A DNA stretch of 64,000 bases from Citrobacter sedlakii NBRC 105722 (GCF_000759835.1 NZ_BBNB01000012.1:124001-188000), one strand, 5' to 3'. Positions 49,701 through 63,961 are shown, counted from the stretch's first letter. Made by a program: numbers and translations. Notes: generated by a model not told the origin, from the letters alone.

Positions 49701-50990
49701 TTAAAAAGTGACAGAGAGCCGCCAGGCCAGCGCGGCGAGCGTCACAAACAGCACAGGCAGGGTCATGACGATCCCCGTGCGGAAGTAATAGCCCCAGGTG
49801 ATGGTCATATTCTTTTGAGCCAGCACATGCAGCCACAGCAGAGTCGCCAGGCTGCCAATAGGCGTGATTTTCGGCCCTAAATCGCAGCCGATCGCATTGG
49901 CATAAATCATCGCTTCTTTGACGATGCCATTCGCGGCGCTCCCGTCAATCGACAGCGCGCCAATCAGCACGGTCGGCATATTATTCATGACCGACGAAAG
50001 AAACGCCGTCAGGAAGCCGGTCCCAAAGGTTGCGGCGAGGATCCCTTTGTCCGCCAGCAGATTCAACACGCCAGACAGATAGAGCGTCAGTCCCGCATTG
50101 CGTAGTCCGTAAACCACCAAATACATACCCAGCGAGAAAATCACGATCTGCCAGGGAGCGCCGCGCAGGACGTTGCCAGTATTAATCACACGGCCTCTTT
50201 TCGCCACCGCGAACAGCACTGCCGCGCCCACTGCCGCTATCGCACTGACGGGGATCCCCAACGGTTCCAGAACAAAGAAACCGACAAGCAGGGACAGAAG
50301 AACCATCCTGCCTGCTCTGAAGGTCGCCGGATCTTTAATCGCACTGGCGGGAGCGTTGAGTCGGGAGATCTCATACGTTGCCGGAATATCCCGGCGAAAG
50401 AAAAGGTGCAACATCACCAGCGTCGAGGCAATCGCGGCCAGATCCACGGGGATCATAACCGAGGCGTACTGCGTAAAGCCCAGACTGAAGAAATCGGCCG
50501 AAACGATATTCACCAGGTTAGAAACAATCAGCGGCAGACTGGCGGTATCTGCGATGAACCCCGCCGCCATGACAAAGGCCAGCGTGGCGCCTTTGCTGAA
50601 GCCCAGCGCAAGCAGCATCGCAATAACGATCGGCGTCAGGATCAGCGCGGCGCCGTCGTTGGCAAACAGCGCGGCAACGCTGGCGCCGAGCAAAACTATC
50701 CAGGTGAACAGCAAGCGCCCACGTCCCTTCCCCCATCGGGCGACGTGTAGCGCGGCCCATTCAAAGAAACCGGACTCATCGAGTAACAAACTGATAATGA
50801 TCACGGCGATAAAAGCGGCGGTCGCGTTCCAGACGATATTCCAGACTACGGGGATATCATCGAAATGAATGACGCCCGTGCCCAGCGCCAGAACTGCCCC
50901 GATCGTCGCGCTCCAGCCGATACTGAGCCCCCTGGGTTGCCAGATAACCAGTACCAGCGTAAGTAAAAAAATACTCCCTGCCAACAGCAT
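49701..50990 (-). CDS. arsB: Arsenite efflux transporter ArsB
   Basis: Inner-membrane arsenite/antimonite pump with about 12 helices. 429 residues from [12 protein letters not shown], with TTGGAG upstream; an ATG five codons earlier overlaps that site. Very close to E. coli ArsB ([34 protein letters not shown]). No arsA ATPase gene is present, so it works as a secondary carrier. It lies 42 bases after arsR, with an operator-like repeat in the gap. Confidence 0.96.
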   Translation of the reverse strand: MLLAGSIFLLTLVLVIWQPRGLSIGWSATIGAVLALGTGVIHFDDIPVVWNIVWNATAAFIAVIIISLLLDESGFFEWAALHVARWGKGRGRLLFTWIVLLGASVAALFANDGAALILTPIVIAMLLALGFSKGATLAFVMAAGFIADTASLPLIVSNLVNIVSADFFSLGFTQYASVMIPVDLAAIASTLVMLHLFFRRDIPATYEISRLNAPASAIKDPATFRAGRMVLLSLLVGFFVLEPLGIPVSAIAAVGAAVLFAVAKRGRVINTGNVLRGAPWQIVIFSLGMYLVVYGLRNAGLTLYLSGVLNLLADKGILAATFGTGFLTAFLSSVMNNMPTVLIGALSIDGSAANGIVKEAMIYANAIGCDLGPKITPIGSLATLLWLHVLAQKNMTITWGYYFRTGIVMTLPVLFVTLAALAWRLSVTF

Positions 50991-51001
50991 TTCAGGCTCC
51001 A

Positions 51002-51030
51002 ACATATGTTTATACGTATATGATATTTGA
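51002..51030. promoter_or_regulatory. ArsR-operator-like repeat between arsR and arsB
   Basis: AACATATGTTTATACGTATATGATATTTG shares ACATATG and ATATTTG with the site upstream of arsR at 51379-51399. It is an AT-rich, partly palindromic sequence placed to control arsB separately. Confidence 0.45.
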
Positions 51031-51031
51031 T

Positions 51032-51352
51032 TTAACAGGAGGTGCGGGCAGACTTCGCCAACCCGTCACGCACGTCGTCGCGCAGACACTGCCAGGAGAT
51101 CGCGATCGTCTCGGCCGCCCACGCCGGCATATGTGGTGACAGACGATAGTGGATCCATTTACCTTCACGACGGTCAAGGACAAGCCCGGCCTCGCGCAGA
51201 ATCGCTATATGCCGCGAGATCTTAGGCTGTGAGACGGCGGTAGCCGCGCAGATTTCGCAAACGCACATCTCCCCGGATTCCCGAAGTAGCATGACAATGG
51301 CGAGTCGGGTTTCGTCCGAGAGAATTTTGAAAAGTTGAACAGGTTGCCGCAT
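51032..51352 (-). CDS. arsR: Arsenical resistance transcriptional repressor ArsR
   Basis: 106-residue winged-helix repressor of the SmtB/ArsR family. Arsenite binds the cysteines in [11 protein letters not shown] and releases DNA. The recognition helix is [15 protein letters not shown]. The start at [11 protein letters not shown] is favoured by GGAG six bases upstream; Met four codons earlier is possible. First gene of arsRBC and presumably autoregulated through the palindrome at 51379. Confidence 0.93.
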   Translation of the reverse strand: MRQPVQLFKILSDETRLAIVMLLRESGEMCVCEICAATAVSQPKISRHIAILREAGLVLDRREGKWIHYRLSPHMPAWAAETIAISWQCLRDDVRDGLAKSARTSC

Positions 51353-51378
51353 TTCTCGCTCCATAAGCCTTTCCAGAC

Positions 51379-51399
51379 ACATATGGTAAATCATATTTG
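51379..51399. promoter_or_regulatory. ArsR operator upstream of arsR
   Basis: ACATATGGTAAATCATATTTG is an imperfect palindrome (CATATG..CATATTTG) in the arsR promoter region, similar to the E. coli ars operator (TCATATGCGTTTTTGGTTATG). Confidence 0.6.
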
Positions 51400-51454
51400 T
51401 GCGCATTGAAATGATGGGGCTGTCACAGCACTCAGTTAAGGCGCGTCAGGGGGG

Positions 51455-51741
51455 AGAAGATATGGTTACGACAAGGCCTTCGAAAACGGTGTCCCTAATG
51501 CGCAACATACCCAGTCGGGCGTAAAACCGATTAGCGTGGTCATTGTCCTCAGGCCCTTCCAGCCATCAATAATTTTTTTGGCGGCCACGGGCAAGTTCGA
51601 TGATTTTTCAAACATACGCTGACCATAATGCGTATGGGTCTCGCGGCTATCCAGAGAGAGTTTGTTGAGAAGAATGTCCTGGCTATCTGTGTCAGGAAGC
51701 GTGTTTTCCCATGTCAGCTTCATATAGCCAATCGACAACAT
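51455..51741 (-). pseudogene. Truncated, frameshifted GNAT acetyltransferase
   Basis: On the minus strand one frame reads IGYMKLTWENTLPDTDSQD to THTHYGQRMFEK. A second frame carries KIIELARGRQKNY, then an in-frame stop, then EGPEDNDHANRFYARLGMLR to VFEGLVV. Joined, they read as the C-terminal two-thirds of a GNAT enzyme (IIELAR helix, ANRFYARLG hallmark). The frameshift lies near 51605-51615. The acetyl-CoA-binding N-terminal part is missing; a stop directly precedes the first Met. It lies between arsR and glk. Confidence 0.75.
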
Positions 51742-51809
51742 TCAGGTCATGTTGACAAAGAAAAGGAGTATCCGGCGCCGGACAGCGCAAGCGGCCGTCC
51801 GGCATCCAA

Positions 51810-52775
51810 CTAAAGAATTTGCCCTAACGTCTGGCGCAGATGCGCGCCTGCGCCAAGCAGACCGGGATTATCATGAACAATCAAATAAACCGGAATATCC
51901 TGCACATAAGCCTTAAAACGTCCTTTATCTTCAAAAGCGCCGCGGAAGCCGGAGGCTTTGAAAAATTCAAGGAAACGCGGCACGATGCCGCCAGCGATGT
52001 ACACGCCGCCAAAGGTACCAAGGTTCAACGCCAGGTTGCCGCCAAAGCGCCCCATGATCACGCAGAAAAGCGACAGCGCGCGACGGCTGTCGATACAGCT
52101 GTCCGCCAGCGCCCGCCCGGTGATGTCTTTTGGCTGTAGATTTTCCGGCAGACGGCCATCTGCTTTGACAATCGCCCGGTACAGATTCACCAGACCCGGT
52201 CCGGAAAGTACGCGTTCGGCGGAAACGTGACCGATTTCGGCGCGCAGCACTTCCAGGATGATCCCCTCTTCTTCACTGTTAGGGGCGAAATCCACATGCC
52301 CCCCCTCACCCGGCAGGCTGATCCAGCGCTTGTCGACGTGTACCAGATGCGACACGCCCAGCCCGGTTCCGGCGCCATACACCGCAATAGGCTTACCTTC
52401 AACCGGCTCCGCCCCGCCAAACTGGATCACATCCTCTTTCTTCAGCATCGGGATCGCCATCGACACCGCGGTGAAATCATTGATGATTTCGAGATGGCTG
52501 AAGCCGAGGTTCTTTTTCATTTCCGCAATAGAAAATGCCCAGGTATGGTTGGTCATAGCGACCCAGTCGCCGGTGATCGGACAGGCGATCGCGATACACC
52601 CATCTTCCACGCTCGCCTGATGTTCGTCGAGGTAAACCCGGACAACGGCTTCGAGGCTGGGATAATCGAGGCCGGAATACGTTTTGGCCTGCGAGATTTC
52701 ACCGCTGTCGACGTCACACAGAGCAAGACGCGCGTTGGTGCCGCCCACATCGCCCACTAAAGCATACTTTGTCAT
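51810..52775 (-). CDS. glk: Glucokinase Glk
   Basis: Phosphorylates cytosolic glucose with ATP. 321 residues. The N-terminal phosphate loop [13 protein letters not shown] (residues 8-20) and [12 protein letters not shown] near 138 are ROK/glucokinase signatures, and [12 protein letters not shown] near 156 carries the metal-site histidine. A Cra (FruR) site lies upstream. Divergent from yfeO. Confidence 0.97.
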   Translation of the reverse strand: MTKYALVGDVGGTNARLALCDVDSGEISQAKTYSGLDYPSLEAVVRVYLDEHQASVEDGCIAIACPITGDWVAMTNHTWAFSIAEMKKNLGFSHLEIINDFTAVSMAIPMLKKEDVIQFGGAEPVEGKPIAVYGAGTGLGVSHLVHVDKRWISLPGEGGHVDFAPNSEEEGIILEVLRAEIGHVSAERVLSGPGLVNLYRAIVKADGRLPENLQPKDITGRALADSCIDSRRALSLFCVIMGRFGGNLALNLGTFGGVYIAGGIVPRFLEFFKASGFRGAFEDKGRFKAYVQDIPVYLIVHDNPGLLGAGAHLRQTLGQIL

Positions 52776-52895
52776 TCTTCTACTGCTCCGCTAAAGTCAA
52801 AATAAGTCTTTGCCACACTGTAAATTCACAGGGGCATAACAACAACGCCAGAAAGGCAAGTCCCCTGAAAATATCGATCCCGGTCACACAATAAC

Positions 52896-52909
52896 TTTAT
52901 CGTTTCAGC
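52896..52909 (-). promoter_or_regulatory. Putative Cra (FruR) site upstream of glk
   Basis: On the minus strand GCTGAAACGATAAA fits the Cra consensus GCTGAAWCGNTTMA well. It lies about 120 bases upstream of glk, which Cra represses in E. coli. Confidence 0.6.
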
Positions 52910-52979
52910 ACCATTTGCCGCGTCGCTGAAAGGCAACTGCGGCAAACTGAGCGCGAGATTCGGCATTAAGGAAAAAACC

Positions 52980-54215
52980 ATGCTCCATCCGCGAGCCAGA
53001 ACCATGCTGTTATTGTCGCTTCCCGCGTTAATTCTTGGGATAGCGTCAAGTTTAGTCCTTATTGTAGTAATGAAATTTGCTTCAGTATTGCAGCTTGTCC
53101 TGTGGCAGCGCCTGCCGGGCAGTTTCGGACTTGTCCCGGATTCCCCAGCCTGGATAATGCTCATCCTGACGCTGACCGGCGTACTGGTGGGACTGGTGAT
53201 CCGCTACAGCCCGGGTCACGCCGGACCCGATCCGGCGACCGAGCCGTTGATCAGCGCCCCGGTCGCGCCTGGCGCGCTGCCAGGCCTGATTGTGGCGCTG
53301 GTGCTGGGGCTGGCAGGCGGGGTTAGCCTCGGGCCGGAACATCCCATCATGGCCGTGAATATTGCGCTGGCGGTAACGTTAGGCAGTCGATTAATGCCGC
53401 GGGTAAACGCACTCGACTGGACGATACTGGCTTCCGCAGGCACGATTGGCGCGTTGTTTGGCACCCCTGTCGCTGCCGCGCTGATCTTTTCGCAAACGCT
53501 GAACAGTTCTGACGATGTTCCGCTCTGGGATCGTCTTTTCGCCCCGCTGATGGCCGCAGCGGCAGGGTCCTTGACCACCAGTCTGTTCTTCCATCCTCAT
53601 TTTTCGCTGCCCATTGCCCATTACACGCAAATGCGGCTGGTGGATATTTTCAGCGGCGCGGTGGTCGCGGCGATCGCCATAGCCGCAGGGATGGTGGCGG
53701 TATGGTGCCTGCCGCGTCTGCATTTTTTGCTACATCGGCTGAAAAACCCGGTGCTTATTCTTGGCGTCGGCGGATTCATGCTCGGCGTACTGGGGGTGAT
53801 TGGCGGTCCCCTGTCGCTGTTTAAAGGCCTGGATGAAATGCAACAGATGGCGTTCAGTCAGACCCTTAGCGCTACGGACTTTTTCCTGCTGGCGGTGATC
53901 AAACTCGCGGCGCTGGTAGTGGCGGCCGCCTGCGGATTTCGCGGCGGGCGAATCTTCCCGGCTGTCTTTGTCGGCGTCGCATTAGGATTGATGCTGCACG
54001 CGCATGTCGACGCGGTACCGACGGCGATTACCGTCTCCTGCGCGATTCTCGGCATGGTGCTGGTTGTTACCCGCGACGCCTGGCTCAGTTTATTTATGGC
54101 CGCCGTGGTGGTGCCCGACGCCAATCTGCTGCCGCTGTTGTGCATCGTTATGCTGCCGGCCTGGCTGCTACTGGCCGGCAAGCCGATGATGCTTGCTCAC
54201 CGACGGGAAAAATAG
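52980..54215 (+). CDS. yfeO: ClC-type ion channel homologue YfeO
   Basis: 411-residue membrane protein of the voltage-gated chloride channel (ClC) family. Family motifs are [12 protein letters not shown] near residue 113 (the GxxxGPE loop), [13 protein letters not shown] near 158 and [18 protein letters not shown] near 320 (the GxFxP region). Function in E. coli is not established. The C-terminus is seven residues shorter than I recall for E. coli. It converges with ipdC; the stop codons are adjacent. Confidence 0.93.
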   Translation: MLHPRARTMLLLSLPALILGIASSLVLIVVMKFASVLQLVLWQRLPGSFGLVPDSPAWIMLILTLTGVLVGLVIRYSPGHAGPDPATEPLISAPVAPGALPGLIVALVLGLAGGVSLGPEHPIMAVNIALAVTLGSRLMPRVNALDWTILASAGTIGALFGTPVAAALIFSQTLNSSDDVPLWDRLFAPLMAAAAGSLTTSLFFHPHFSLPIAHYTQMRLVDIFSGAVVAAIAIAAGMVAVWCLPRLHFLLHRLKNPVLILGVGGFMLGVLGVIGGPLSLFKGLDEMQQMAFSQTLSATDFFLLAVIKLAALVVAAACGFRGGRIFPAVFVGVALGLMLHAHVDAVPTAITVSCAILGMVLVVTRDAWLSLFMAAVVVPDANLLPLLCIVMLPAWLLLAGKPMMLAHRREK

Positions 54216-57052
<2,837 letters not shown>

Positions 57053-57125
57053 CGACGCCTTTAGCATTTCGTGCTCTCCTTCATCATTTAAGAGTTAAGG
57101 CGATAAAACGCAACTTTACTACCTC

Positions 57126-57140
57126 GTAAAATTGCGTTAA
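57126..57140 (+). promoter_or_regulatory. Putative CpxR box upstream of ypeC
   Basis: GTAAA-ATTGC-GTTAA matches the CpxR consensus GTAAA-N5-GTAAA except for one base. It lies 40 bases upstream of the ypeC start, at or near its promoter. Confidence 0.5.
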
Positions 57141-57179
57141 CAGGCCGATTACGGCTTCGATCGTGAAGGAGAAAAAAGT

Positions 57180-57512
57180 ATGTTCAGGTCACTGATTCTC
57201 GCGGCAGCCTTGCTGGCTTTTGCACCGCTGGCCGCAAACGCGGGAGAAATCACCCTGTTGCCATCGATAAAATTACACATTGGCGATCGCGACGACTATG
57301 GCAGATACTGGGACGGTGGCTACTGGCGCGACCGTGATTACTGGCATCGTCACTATGAATGGCGTGGCGACCGCTGGTGGCGACATGATAACGGCAAACA
57401 CCGCGGCTGGGATAAACGCAAAGCTTACGAGCGCGGATACCGTGAAGGCTGGCGCGACCGTGACGACCATCGCGGACGTGGACGCGGCCACGGTCACAGA
57501 CACCACGATTAA
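57180..57512 (+). CDS. ypeC: Periplasmic DUF2502 protein YpeC
   Basis: 110-residue precursor with a 21-residue signal peptide (ending AANA). The mature part begins [20 protein letters not shown] and is then dominated by Trp, Arg, Asp, Tyr and His ([19 protein letters not shown]), ending in a Gly/Arg/His tail GHGHRHHD. Function unknown; E. coli YpeC is close. The His-rich tail could bind metal and the gene sits beside mntH, but no direct link is shown. Confidence 0.92.
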   Translation: MFRSLILAAALLAFAPLAANAGEITLLPSIKLHIGDRDDYGRYWDGGYWRDRDYWHRHYEWRGDRWWRHDNGKHRGWDKRKAYERGYREGWRDRDDHRGRGRGHGHRHHD

Positions 57513-57529
57513 GCCGTTCATTACCTCAC

Positions 57530-57559
57530 TAAGCCGGGTAGTTTCACCCGGCTTATTCT

Positions 57560-57560
<1 letters not shown>
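57530..57560. terminator. Bidirectional terminator between ypeC and mntH
   Basis: AAGCCGGGT, loop AGTTTC, ACCCGGCTT then ATTCTTT. It sits between convergent ypeC and mntH and touches the mntH stop. Confidence 0.8.
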
Positions 57561-58860
<1,300 letters not shown>

Positions 58861-59056
58861 AAATGCAACGGCGACAGGTGATAATGATTTCTCAGATAGG
58901 CTGGAACGATAAGGTCTGCGGATACGGAAAATGCCCGCGGCATGTTTAACAATCGTTATAAGATTAGCACAAGGACGTAACTATTCACTTCGGTACTAGA
59001 CATAACAGAAGTGTATGCGTGATCACTATTTTTGAATCTCGTCACAGGTCCTGATT

Positions 59057-59078
59057 ATAGTGTGTGTTAGATCTCGTT
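59057..59078 (+). promoter_or_regulatory. Putative CRP site upstream of nupC
   Basis: ATAGTGTGTGTTAGATCTCGTT carries one good half (TGTG) and a weak second half (TCTCGT). nupC is CRP/CytR-controlled in E. coli. About 65 bases upstream of the start. Confidence 0.4.
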
Positions 59079-59141
59079 TTCTTTGTATCTGTTACATAGA
59101 ATGTGCACGGAAATTAAACCTGCCTCATATTTGGAGCAAAT

Positions 59142-60344
59142 ATGGACCGCGTCCTTCATTTTGTCCTGGCGCTAGCCGTTGTTGCGATCCTCGCATTGCT
59201 GGTAAGCAGTGACCGTAAAAAAATTCGCATTCGTTATGTTATACAGTTGCTTGTTATCGAAGTTTTACTGGCGTGGTTCTTCCTGAACTCCAACGTCGGG
59301 CTGGGCTTCGTGAAAGGCTTTTCCGAAATGTTCGAAAAACTGCTCGGATTCGCCAATGAAGGTACCAACTTCGTCTTTGGCAGCATGAACGATCAGGGTC
59401 TGGCTTTCTTCTTCCTGAAGGTGCTCTGCCCAATCGTCTTTATCTCTGCTTTGATTGGTATTCTTCAGCACATCCGCGTGCTGCCGGTGATCATCCGCGC
59501 GATCGGCTTCCTGTTATCCAAAGTCAACGGCATGGGTAAACTGGAATCCTTCAACGCGGTAAGTTCGCTGATCCTCGGCCAGTCTGAGAACTTTATCGCC
59601 TATAAAGATATTCTCGGCAAAATGTCCCGCAACCGTATGTACACCATGGCGGCGACAGCGATGTCGACCGTTTCCATGTCTATCGTTGGCGCGTACATGA
59701 CCATGCTGGAGCCGAAGTATGTGGTGGCTGCGCTGGTGCTCAACATGTTCAGTACCTTTATCGTTCTGTCGCTGATCAACCCGTACCGCGTTGATGCCAG
59801 CGAAGAGAATATCCAGATGTCTAACCTGCACGAAGGCCAGAGCTTCTTCGAAATGCTGGGTGAGTACATCCTGGCTGGCTTTAAAGTCGCGATTATCGTT
59901 GCGGCCATGCTGATCGGCTTTATCGCCCTGATCGCCGCGCTGAACGCCCTGTTCGCTACCGTGACCGGCTGGTTCGGCTACAGCATCTCCTTCCAGGGCA
60001 TCCTGGGCTATATCTTCTACCCGGTTGCGTGGGTGATGGGGGTGCCGTCCAACGAAGCGCTGCAGGTGGGCAGTATTATGGCGACCAAACTGGTTTCCAA
60101 CGAATTCGTCGCAATGATGGATCTGCAGAAAATCGCCTCTACGCTCTCTCCGCGCGCGGAAGGGATCCTGTCGGTGTTCCTGGTGTCCTTCGCTAACTTC
60201 TCATCCATCGGGATTATTGCCGGCGCCATCAAAGGTCTGAACGAGGAACAAGGTAACGTTGTTTCCCGCTTTGGTCTGAAACTGGTCTACGGTTCTACGC
60301 TGGTGAGCGTGCTCTCTGCGTCTATCGCCGCGCTGGTTCTGTAA
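59142..60344 (+). CDS. nupC: Nucleoside permease NupC
   Basis: Concentrative (H+-coupled) nucleoside transporter, pyrimidine nucleosides and adenosine. 400 residues with about ten helices. CNT-family signatures are present: [19 protein letters not shown] near residue 140, [20 protein letters not shown] near 298 and GFANFSSIG-type [17 protein letters not shown] near 350. TTTGGAGC precedes the start. Single gene ending in a strong terminator. Confidence 0.97.
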   Translation: MDRVLHFVLALAVVAILALLVSSDRKKIRIRYVIQLLVIEVLLAWFFLNSNVGLGFVKGFSEMFEKLLGFANEGTNFVFGSMNDQGLAFFFLKVLCPIVFISALIGILQHIRVLPVIIRAIGFLLSKVNGMGKLESFNAVSSLILGQSENFIAYKDILGKMSRNRMYTMAATAMSTVSMSIVGAYMTMLEPKYVVAALVLNMFSTFIVLSLINPYRVDASEENIQMSNLHEGQSFFEMLGEYILAGFKVAIIVAAMLIGFIALIAALNALFATVTGWFGYSISFQGILGYIFYPVAWVMGVPSNEALQVGSIMATKLVSNEFVAMMDLQKIASTLSPRAEGILSVFLVSFANFSSIGIIAGAIKGLNEEQGNVVSRFGLKLVYGSTLVSVLSASIAALVL

Positions 60345-60360
60345 GGCAACAGCGTCATGT

Positions 60361-60391
60361 AAAAGCCGGAGACGCTTTCTCCGGCTTTTTT
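60361..60391 (+). terminator. Intrinsic terminator of nupC
   Basis: AGCCGGAGA, loop CGCT, TTCTCCGGCT then TTTTT. The T-run overlaps the stop codon of convergent pdeA at 60390-60392. Confidence 0.88.
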
Positions 60392-62588
60392 ACGTCTGCG
60401 ACGCGTCAAGCGGCAGAGGCCGCCCAATCAAATAGCCCTGCAAATAGTTCACGCCCATACTTAACAGCAGATCCCGCTGCGCTGGCGTTTCAACGTATTC
60501 GGCGACCACGCTCAAGGATTTTGCTTTCGCCAGATCGGTTATCGACTTCACAATCATGGCATCCAGCGAATCGTTCAGGATGTCCTTCACAAACACGCCA
60601 TCAATTTTAATGATGTCAGCCTGCAGGCGCTTCAGGCGCTCATAGTTGGCGTATCCGGTACCGAAATCATCGATAGCGATTCTGAAGCCAAACTTATGCA
60701 GTTGTTCAATATTTTGCATGCTGACTTCCGAGTTAGAGAACGCTTGTTCTTCGGTAATCTCGATAATCACGGTTTGCGGCGCGATGCCGTAGCGATTAAA
60801 CAGGCGAATGATCCGCGGGGCGGTCTCTTTTTGCAGCAGCGTTAGCGGCATTAAATTAACCGAGAAGCGTGGTCCTGGTTCACTGGAAGGATGCGCTGAA
60901 AGCCACGTCAGCAAGGCTTCAACCACCAGCAGATCAAAGCGTGCGCTGAGGTTAAACTGAGCGATCAGCGGAATAAACTGATCCGGCGTCATAACCCCGT
61001 CATCGCTTTTCAGCCGCGCCAGAATTTCATCATAGCCTTTGCCTTCACAGTCGCGGATCGGCTGCGCGTAAAGCAGCAGATCGCCGTCATCCAGCGCTTT
61101 ACGAATTTTATTGAGCAACAGTACGCGTTCGGTCGTCTGTCCAGTGGCGACTTCAAGGCTGTTGGTGAGCGCCATCACCCGGTGATGCGCACAGGACTGC
61201 TCGGCCAGCCAGCTTAGTTGCCCAAGCAAAGGCTGTAAGGTCTCCGCCTTTCCATCCCAGCCACCCCAGGAAGCGCCGTACCCCATATCCAGCCCGGTAT
61301 TGTTCCAGATAATTTTGCGGCTGTTGAGCAGGTCGAGCATATGCTGCAAACGCGCATCCATTTCGGGGCCGTTCAGCACCAGTAATAACTCGCTGCCAGG
61401 CAACTGGAAGATCTTTTCGTTATCCAGCAGCAGAGGTTCGAGGGTGCGGTATACCGTCCGTTTACAGTGTACGCGCATCAGCATGCCATAGTGCCGGCTC
61501 AAAAATTCCAGGTTATCCAGCCGCAGGCAGCACACGCTCTGCCCCGCCTCGTTTTGCAGAAATTGCTCCAGCGCGCGCAAATTCGGCAGGCGGGTTAGCG
61601 GGTCGGTCAGCGCCTGCTGGTGCCAGCGGCGATTGAGCCAACTGCTGCGCTGATAAATGCGCGTCATATACAGCAAACAGATACTGAACGAGATCAGCGC
61701 GGAAAGAATAAACGCCAGCGAATACTCCGAGCCGACGCCCTGCAGGAAATTTCGGTTATAGGTCAGCAGGCACAGCGTCGACACCGCCCAACTGAGGTTC
61801 AACAGCGGGTAGCTGAGTTTGCCGACGCCGATGGTAAAGACAATGAAAAAGACCGGCACCATATACCCCGCGATGTAATCATTGTCGAAGGGAGCGCACA
61901 TGATCGCCAGCAGCGCAGCCAGGACTGCCAGCCAGCATAGCGTGAACGCGCGCTGTTTTTTCTCAAGGGCCGGGGCGATGTCTCTGCGCCAGAAGATTCG
62001 CACATAACGGGGGTTCACTATCATCCGCATCGGATAATAGAAAAGCATCGTAAAAATCAGCGCGGCAGAGATCAGGCTCAGGATGTCGACAATGGTAAAT
62101 ATCGCCACTGCGGTGCCAAAAAAGGTGGAAACCGCGACCGGAAAGTCGAGATAATAACCCGCCAGATACATACTCAGCTTCATCCCTATCGGGGCGACAA
62201 AACCTAGCCATATTACCCGACGCCAGATATTCCGGTTTGGTAAACCATGTCGCCAGCGCGAGCCCAGCCGCCAACGCACCAGCGCGCACACGCCCAGAAC
62301 AGACAGCATCTGGCAAAAGAGCAGCACCAGACTTTGGGTAAACGGCAGATGCAAATTCCATTCGTTGGTGATTAACATGCCGAGCACAATCGGCGCCACG
62401 CCGCGCCTGCCAAAAATAAGCAGAATGGCCAGCATCACACACAGCGGTAACCAGGAGAGATAAATATAGCTGGCGTCGACGATAGCAAGAGGAGAAATAA
62501 GGCGTGAAAACTGAATGGCAGCAATGGAGAGCGTTATCGCAAGCGCGAATATTCTTATATTATTTATCAGGTTATGCTTAACTGGCAT
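60390..62588 (-). CDS. pdeA: Cyclic-di-GMP phosphodiesterase PdeA (YfeA)
   Basis: 732 residues from MPVKHNLINNIRIF; an in-frame Met 41 codons earlier has no family support. An N-terminal MASE1-type membrane sensor has about eight helices (residues 1-300). A degenerate GGDEF domain follows (about 330-480) in which the signature is replaced by PGSELLLVL. The C-terminal EAL domain (about 490-730) has YDEILARL in place of the EAL motif and intact EITEEQAFSN, DDFGTGYANYERL and IIKIDGVFVKD. Likely hydrolyses c-di-GMP without making it. Confidence 0.94.
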   Translation of the reverse strand: MPVKHNLINNIRIFALAITLSIAAIQFSRLISPLAIVDASYIYLSWLPLCVMLAILLIFGRRGVAPIVLGMLITNEWNLHLPFTQSLVLLFCQMLSVLGVCALVRWRLGSRWRHGLPNRNIWRRVIWLGFVAPIGMKLSMYLAGYYLDFPVAVSTFFGTAVAIFTIVDILSLISAALIFTMLFYYPMRMIVNPRYVRIFWRRDIAPALEKKQRAFTLCWLAVLAALLAIMCAPFDNDYIAGYMVPVFFIVFTIGVGKLSYPLLNLSWAVSTLCLLTYNRNFLQGVGSEYSLAFILSALISFSICLLYMTRIYQRSSWLNRRWHQQALTDPLTRLPNLRALEQFLQNEAGQSVCCLRLDNLEFLSRHYGMLMRVHCKRTVYRTLEPLLLDNEKIFQLPGSELLLVLNGPEMDARLQHMLDLLNSRKIIWNNTGLDMGYGASWGGWDGKAETLQPLLGQLSWLAEQSCAHHRVMALTNSLEVATGQTTERVLLLNKIRKALDDGDLLLYAQPIRDCEGKGYDEILARLKSDDGVMTPDQFIPLIAQFNLSARFDLLVVEALLTWLSAHPSSEPGPRFSVNLMPLTLLQKETAPRIIRLFNRYGIAPQTVIIEITEEQAFSNSEVSMQNIEQLHKFGFRIAIDDFGTGYANYERLKRLQADIIKIDGVFVKDILNDSLDAMIVKSITDLAKAKSLSVVAEYVETPAQRDLLLSMGVNYLQGYLIGRPLPLDASQT

Positions 62589-62750
62589 GGATTGACTGCT
62601 CTCACGAAACGCACGATTAATCACATAAATGATAAGTTTATTCACACCGCGAAGCAAACCTATGGCGACCAGAAAACGAGGCAACCTTGTGTCAAACAGG
62701 CTCTGTCTCATCAGAAACTGTATTACAAAACAGGAAGAATTGCTGAGATA

Positions 62751-62777
62751 AAAAAACCCCCGCTTCGCAGCGAGGGT
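62751..62777 (-). terminator. Intrinsic terminator of the tRNA-Ala pair
   Basis: On the minus strand AACCCTCGC, loop TGCGAA, GCGGGGGTT then TTTTTTA, just after the second tRNA. Confidence 0.88.
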
Positions 62778-62785
62778 TCAGAATG

Positions 62786-62861
<76 letters not shown>

Positions 62862-62900
62862 ACGATCTCTTTACGTACCAAAATTGTTGGGTGCAATTTT

Positions 62901-62976
<76 letters not shown>

Positions 62977-63008
62977 GTCACGTAAAGCTTGTCGAGTTGA
63001 CGGGCGGC

Positions 63009-63037
63009 ATCATATGAATTCCCTTCGCACGTGTCAA
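63009..63037 (-). promoter_or_regulatory. Promoter of the alaWX tRNA operon
   Basis: On the minus strand TTGACA, 17-base spacer, TATGAT: near-consensus sigma-70. The following GCCGCCC is a GC-rich discriminator typical of stringently controlled stable-RNA promoters. Confidence 0.85.
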
Positions 63038-63197
63038 CGGCAAATTAAAGCCCCTGACGCTAATCGCTGAAAAAGCAAACAAATGAAGAACATTGCGTAT
63101 CAACTCGCATTCAGTAGTTAAACGCGTCACGGTTTCTACTAAAATGGTGCTATAAAATGAACCACTAATTAACCACACGACTACTCAGGGAATTGTT

Positions 63198-63560
63198 ATG
63201 TTCAAGGAGCGGATGACGCCGGAAGAACTCGCCAATCTGACCGGTTACAGCCGACAGACCATCAATAAATGGGTGCGTAAAGAGGGATGGGTGACATCGC
63301 CGAAACCGGGCGTTCAGGGCGGTAAAGCGCGTCTGGTGCACGTAAACGAACAGGTTCGTGAATATATCCGCAGCGCAGAGCGTTCGGCGGAGGGGTTATC
63401 GGACACATTGTCGTCCCCTGGCGATGCGTCGCTTGAAGCTTTGCTGATCAAGCTGGCGAAAGAAATGACGCCTGCGGAACAGAAAAAAATCACTTCCTTG
63501 CTACTTCGGGAAGGGATTACCGGTTTGTTACAACGCTTAGGGATCCGCGACAGCAAATAA
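63198..63560 (+). CDS. yfeC: YfeC-family helix-turn-helix protein
   Basis: 120 residues. The N-terminal HTH (MTPEELANLTGYSRQTINKW) and wing GWVTSPKPGVQGGKARLVHV suggest a DNA-binding protein (DUF1323). The C-terminal half has EMTPAEQKKITSLLLREGI. Target unknown. Its neighbour yfeD is a paralogue with the same layout, two bases downstream. Confidence 0.93.
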   Translation: MFKERMTPEELANLTGYSRQTINKWVRKEGWVTSPKPGVQGGKARLVHVNEQVREYIRSAERSAEGLSDTLSSPGDASLEALLIKLAKEMTPAEQKKITSLLLREGITGLLQRLGIRDSK

Positions 63561-63562
63561 TT

Positions 63563-63961
63563 ATGAAAAGATTACGCAGCAAGATGACCACCGAAGAGCT
63601 GGCGGACTGCCTCGGGGTCGCCAGACAAACCGTCAATCGTTGGATCCGTGAGCAAAAATGGGAAACGGAAAAATTTCCTGGCGTGAAAGGCGGTCGGGCA
63701 AGACTGGTACACATCGACAGCCGCGTGCGGGAGTTCATTCTGAACATCCCTGCGTTTCGCAATCATTACGCATTTTATCAGGCCGAAGAACCGCTGGCCG
63801 ATTACCATCCCGGCGCACGCAGTCATGCCTTTCGGCAGATCGTTGATGCCATAGAGAATATGTCAGAAACGGAACAGGAAAAGCTGGCGTTATTTCTTTC
63901 GCGCGAAGGTATTCGTCGTTTTCTCGCCCGTCTGGGCATTGAGGAATCGGAAGCGCAATAA
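63563..63961 (+). CDS. yfeD: YfeD-family helix-turn-helix protein
   Basis: 132 residues, paralogue of YfeC. The HTH is MTTEELADCLGVARQTVNRW, with wing KFPGVKGGRARLVHI, and a C-terminal EQEKLALFLSREGIRRFLARLGI segment like that of YfeC. Function unknown. Probably cotranscribed with yfeC (two-base gap). In E. coli gltX follows, outside this window. Confidence 0.93.
   Translation: MKRLRSKMTTEELADCLGVARQTVNRWIREQKWETEKFPGVKGGRARLVHIDSRVREFILNIPAFRNHYAFYQAEEPLADYHPGARSHAFRQIVDAIENMSETEQEKLALFLSREGIRRFLARLGIEESEAQ

Noticed and set aside
51628-51813. Plus-strand frame of 61 codons between the GNAT remnant and glk
   Set aside because: Antisense to the pseudogene and the glk 3' end, with no family features.
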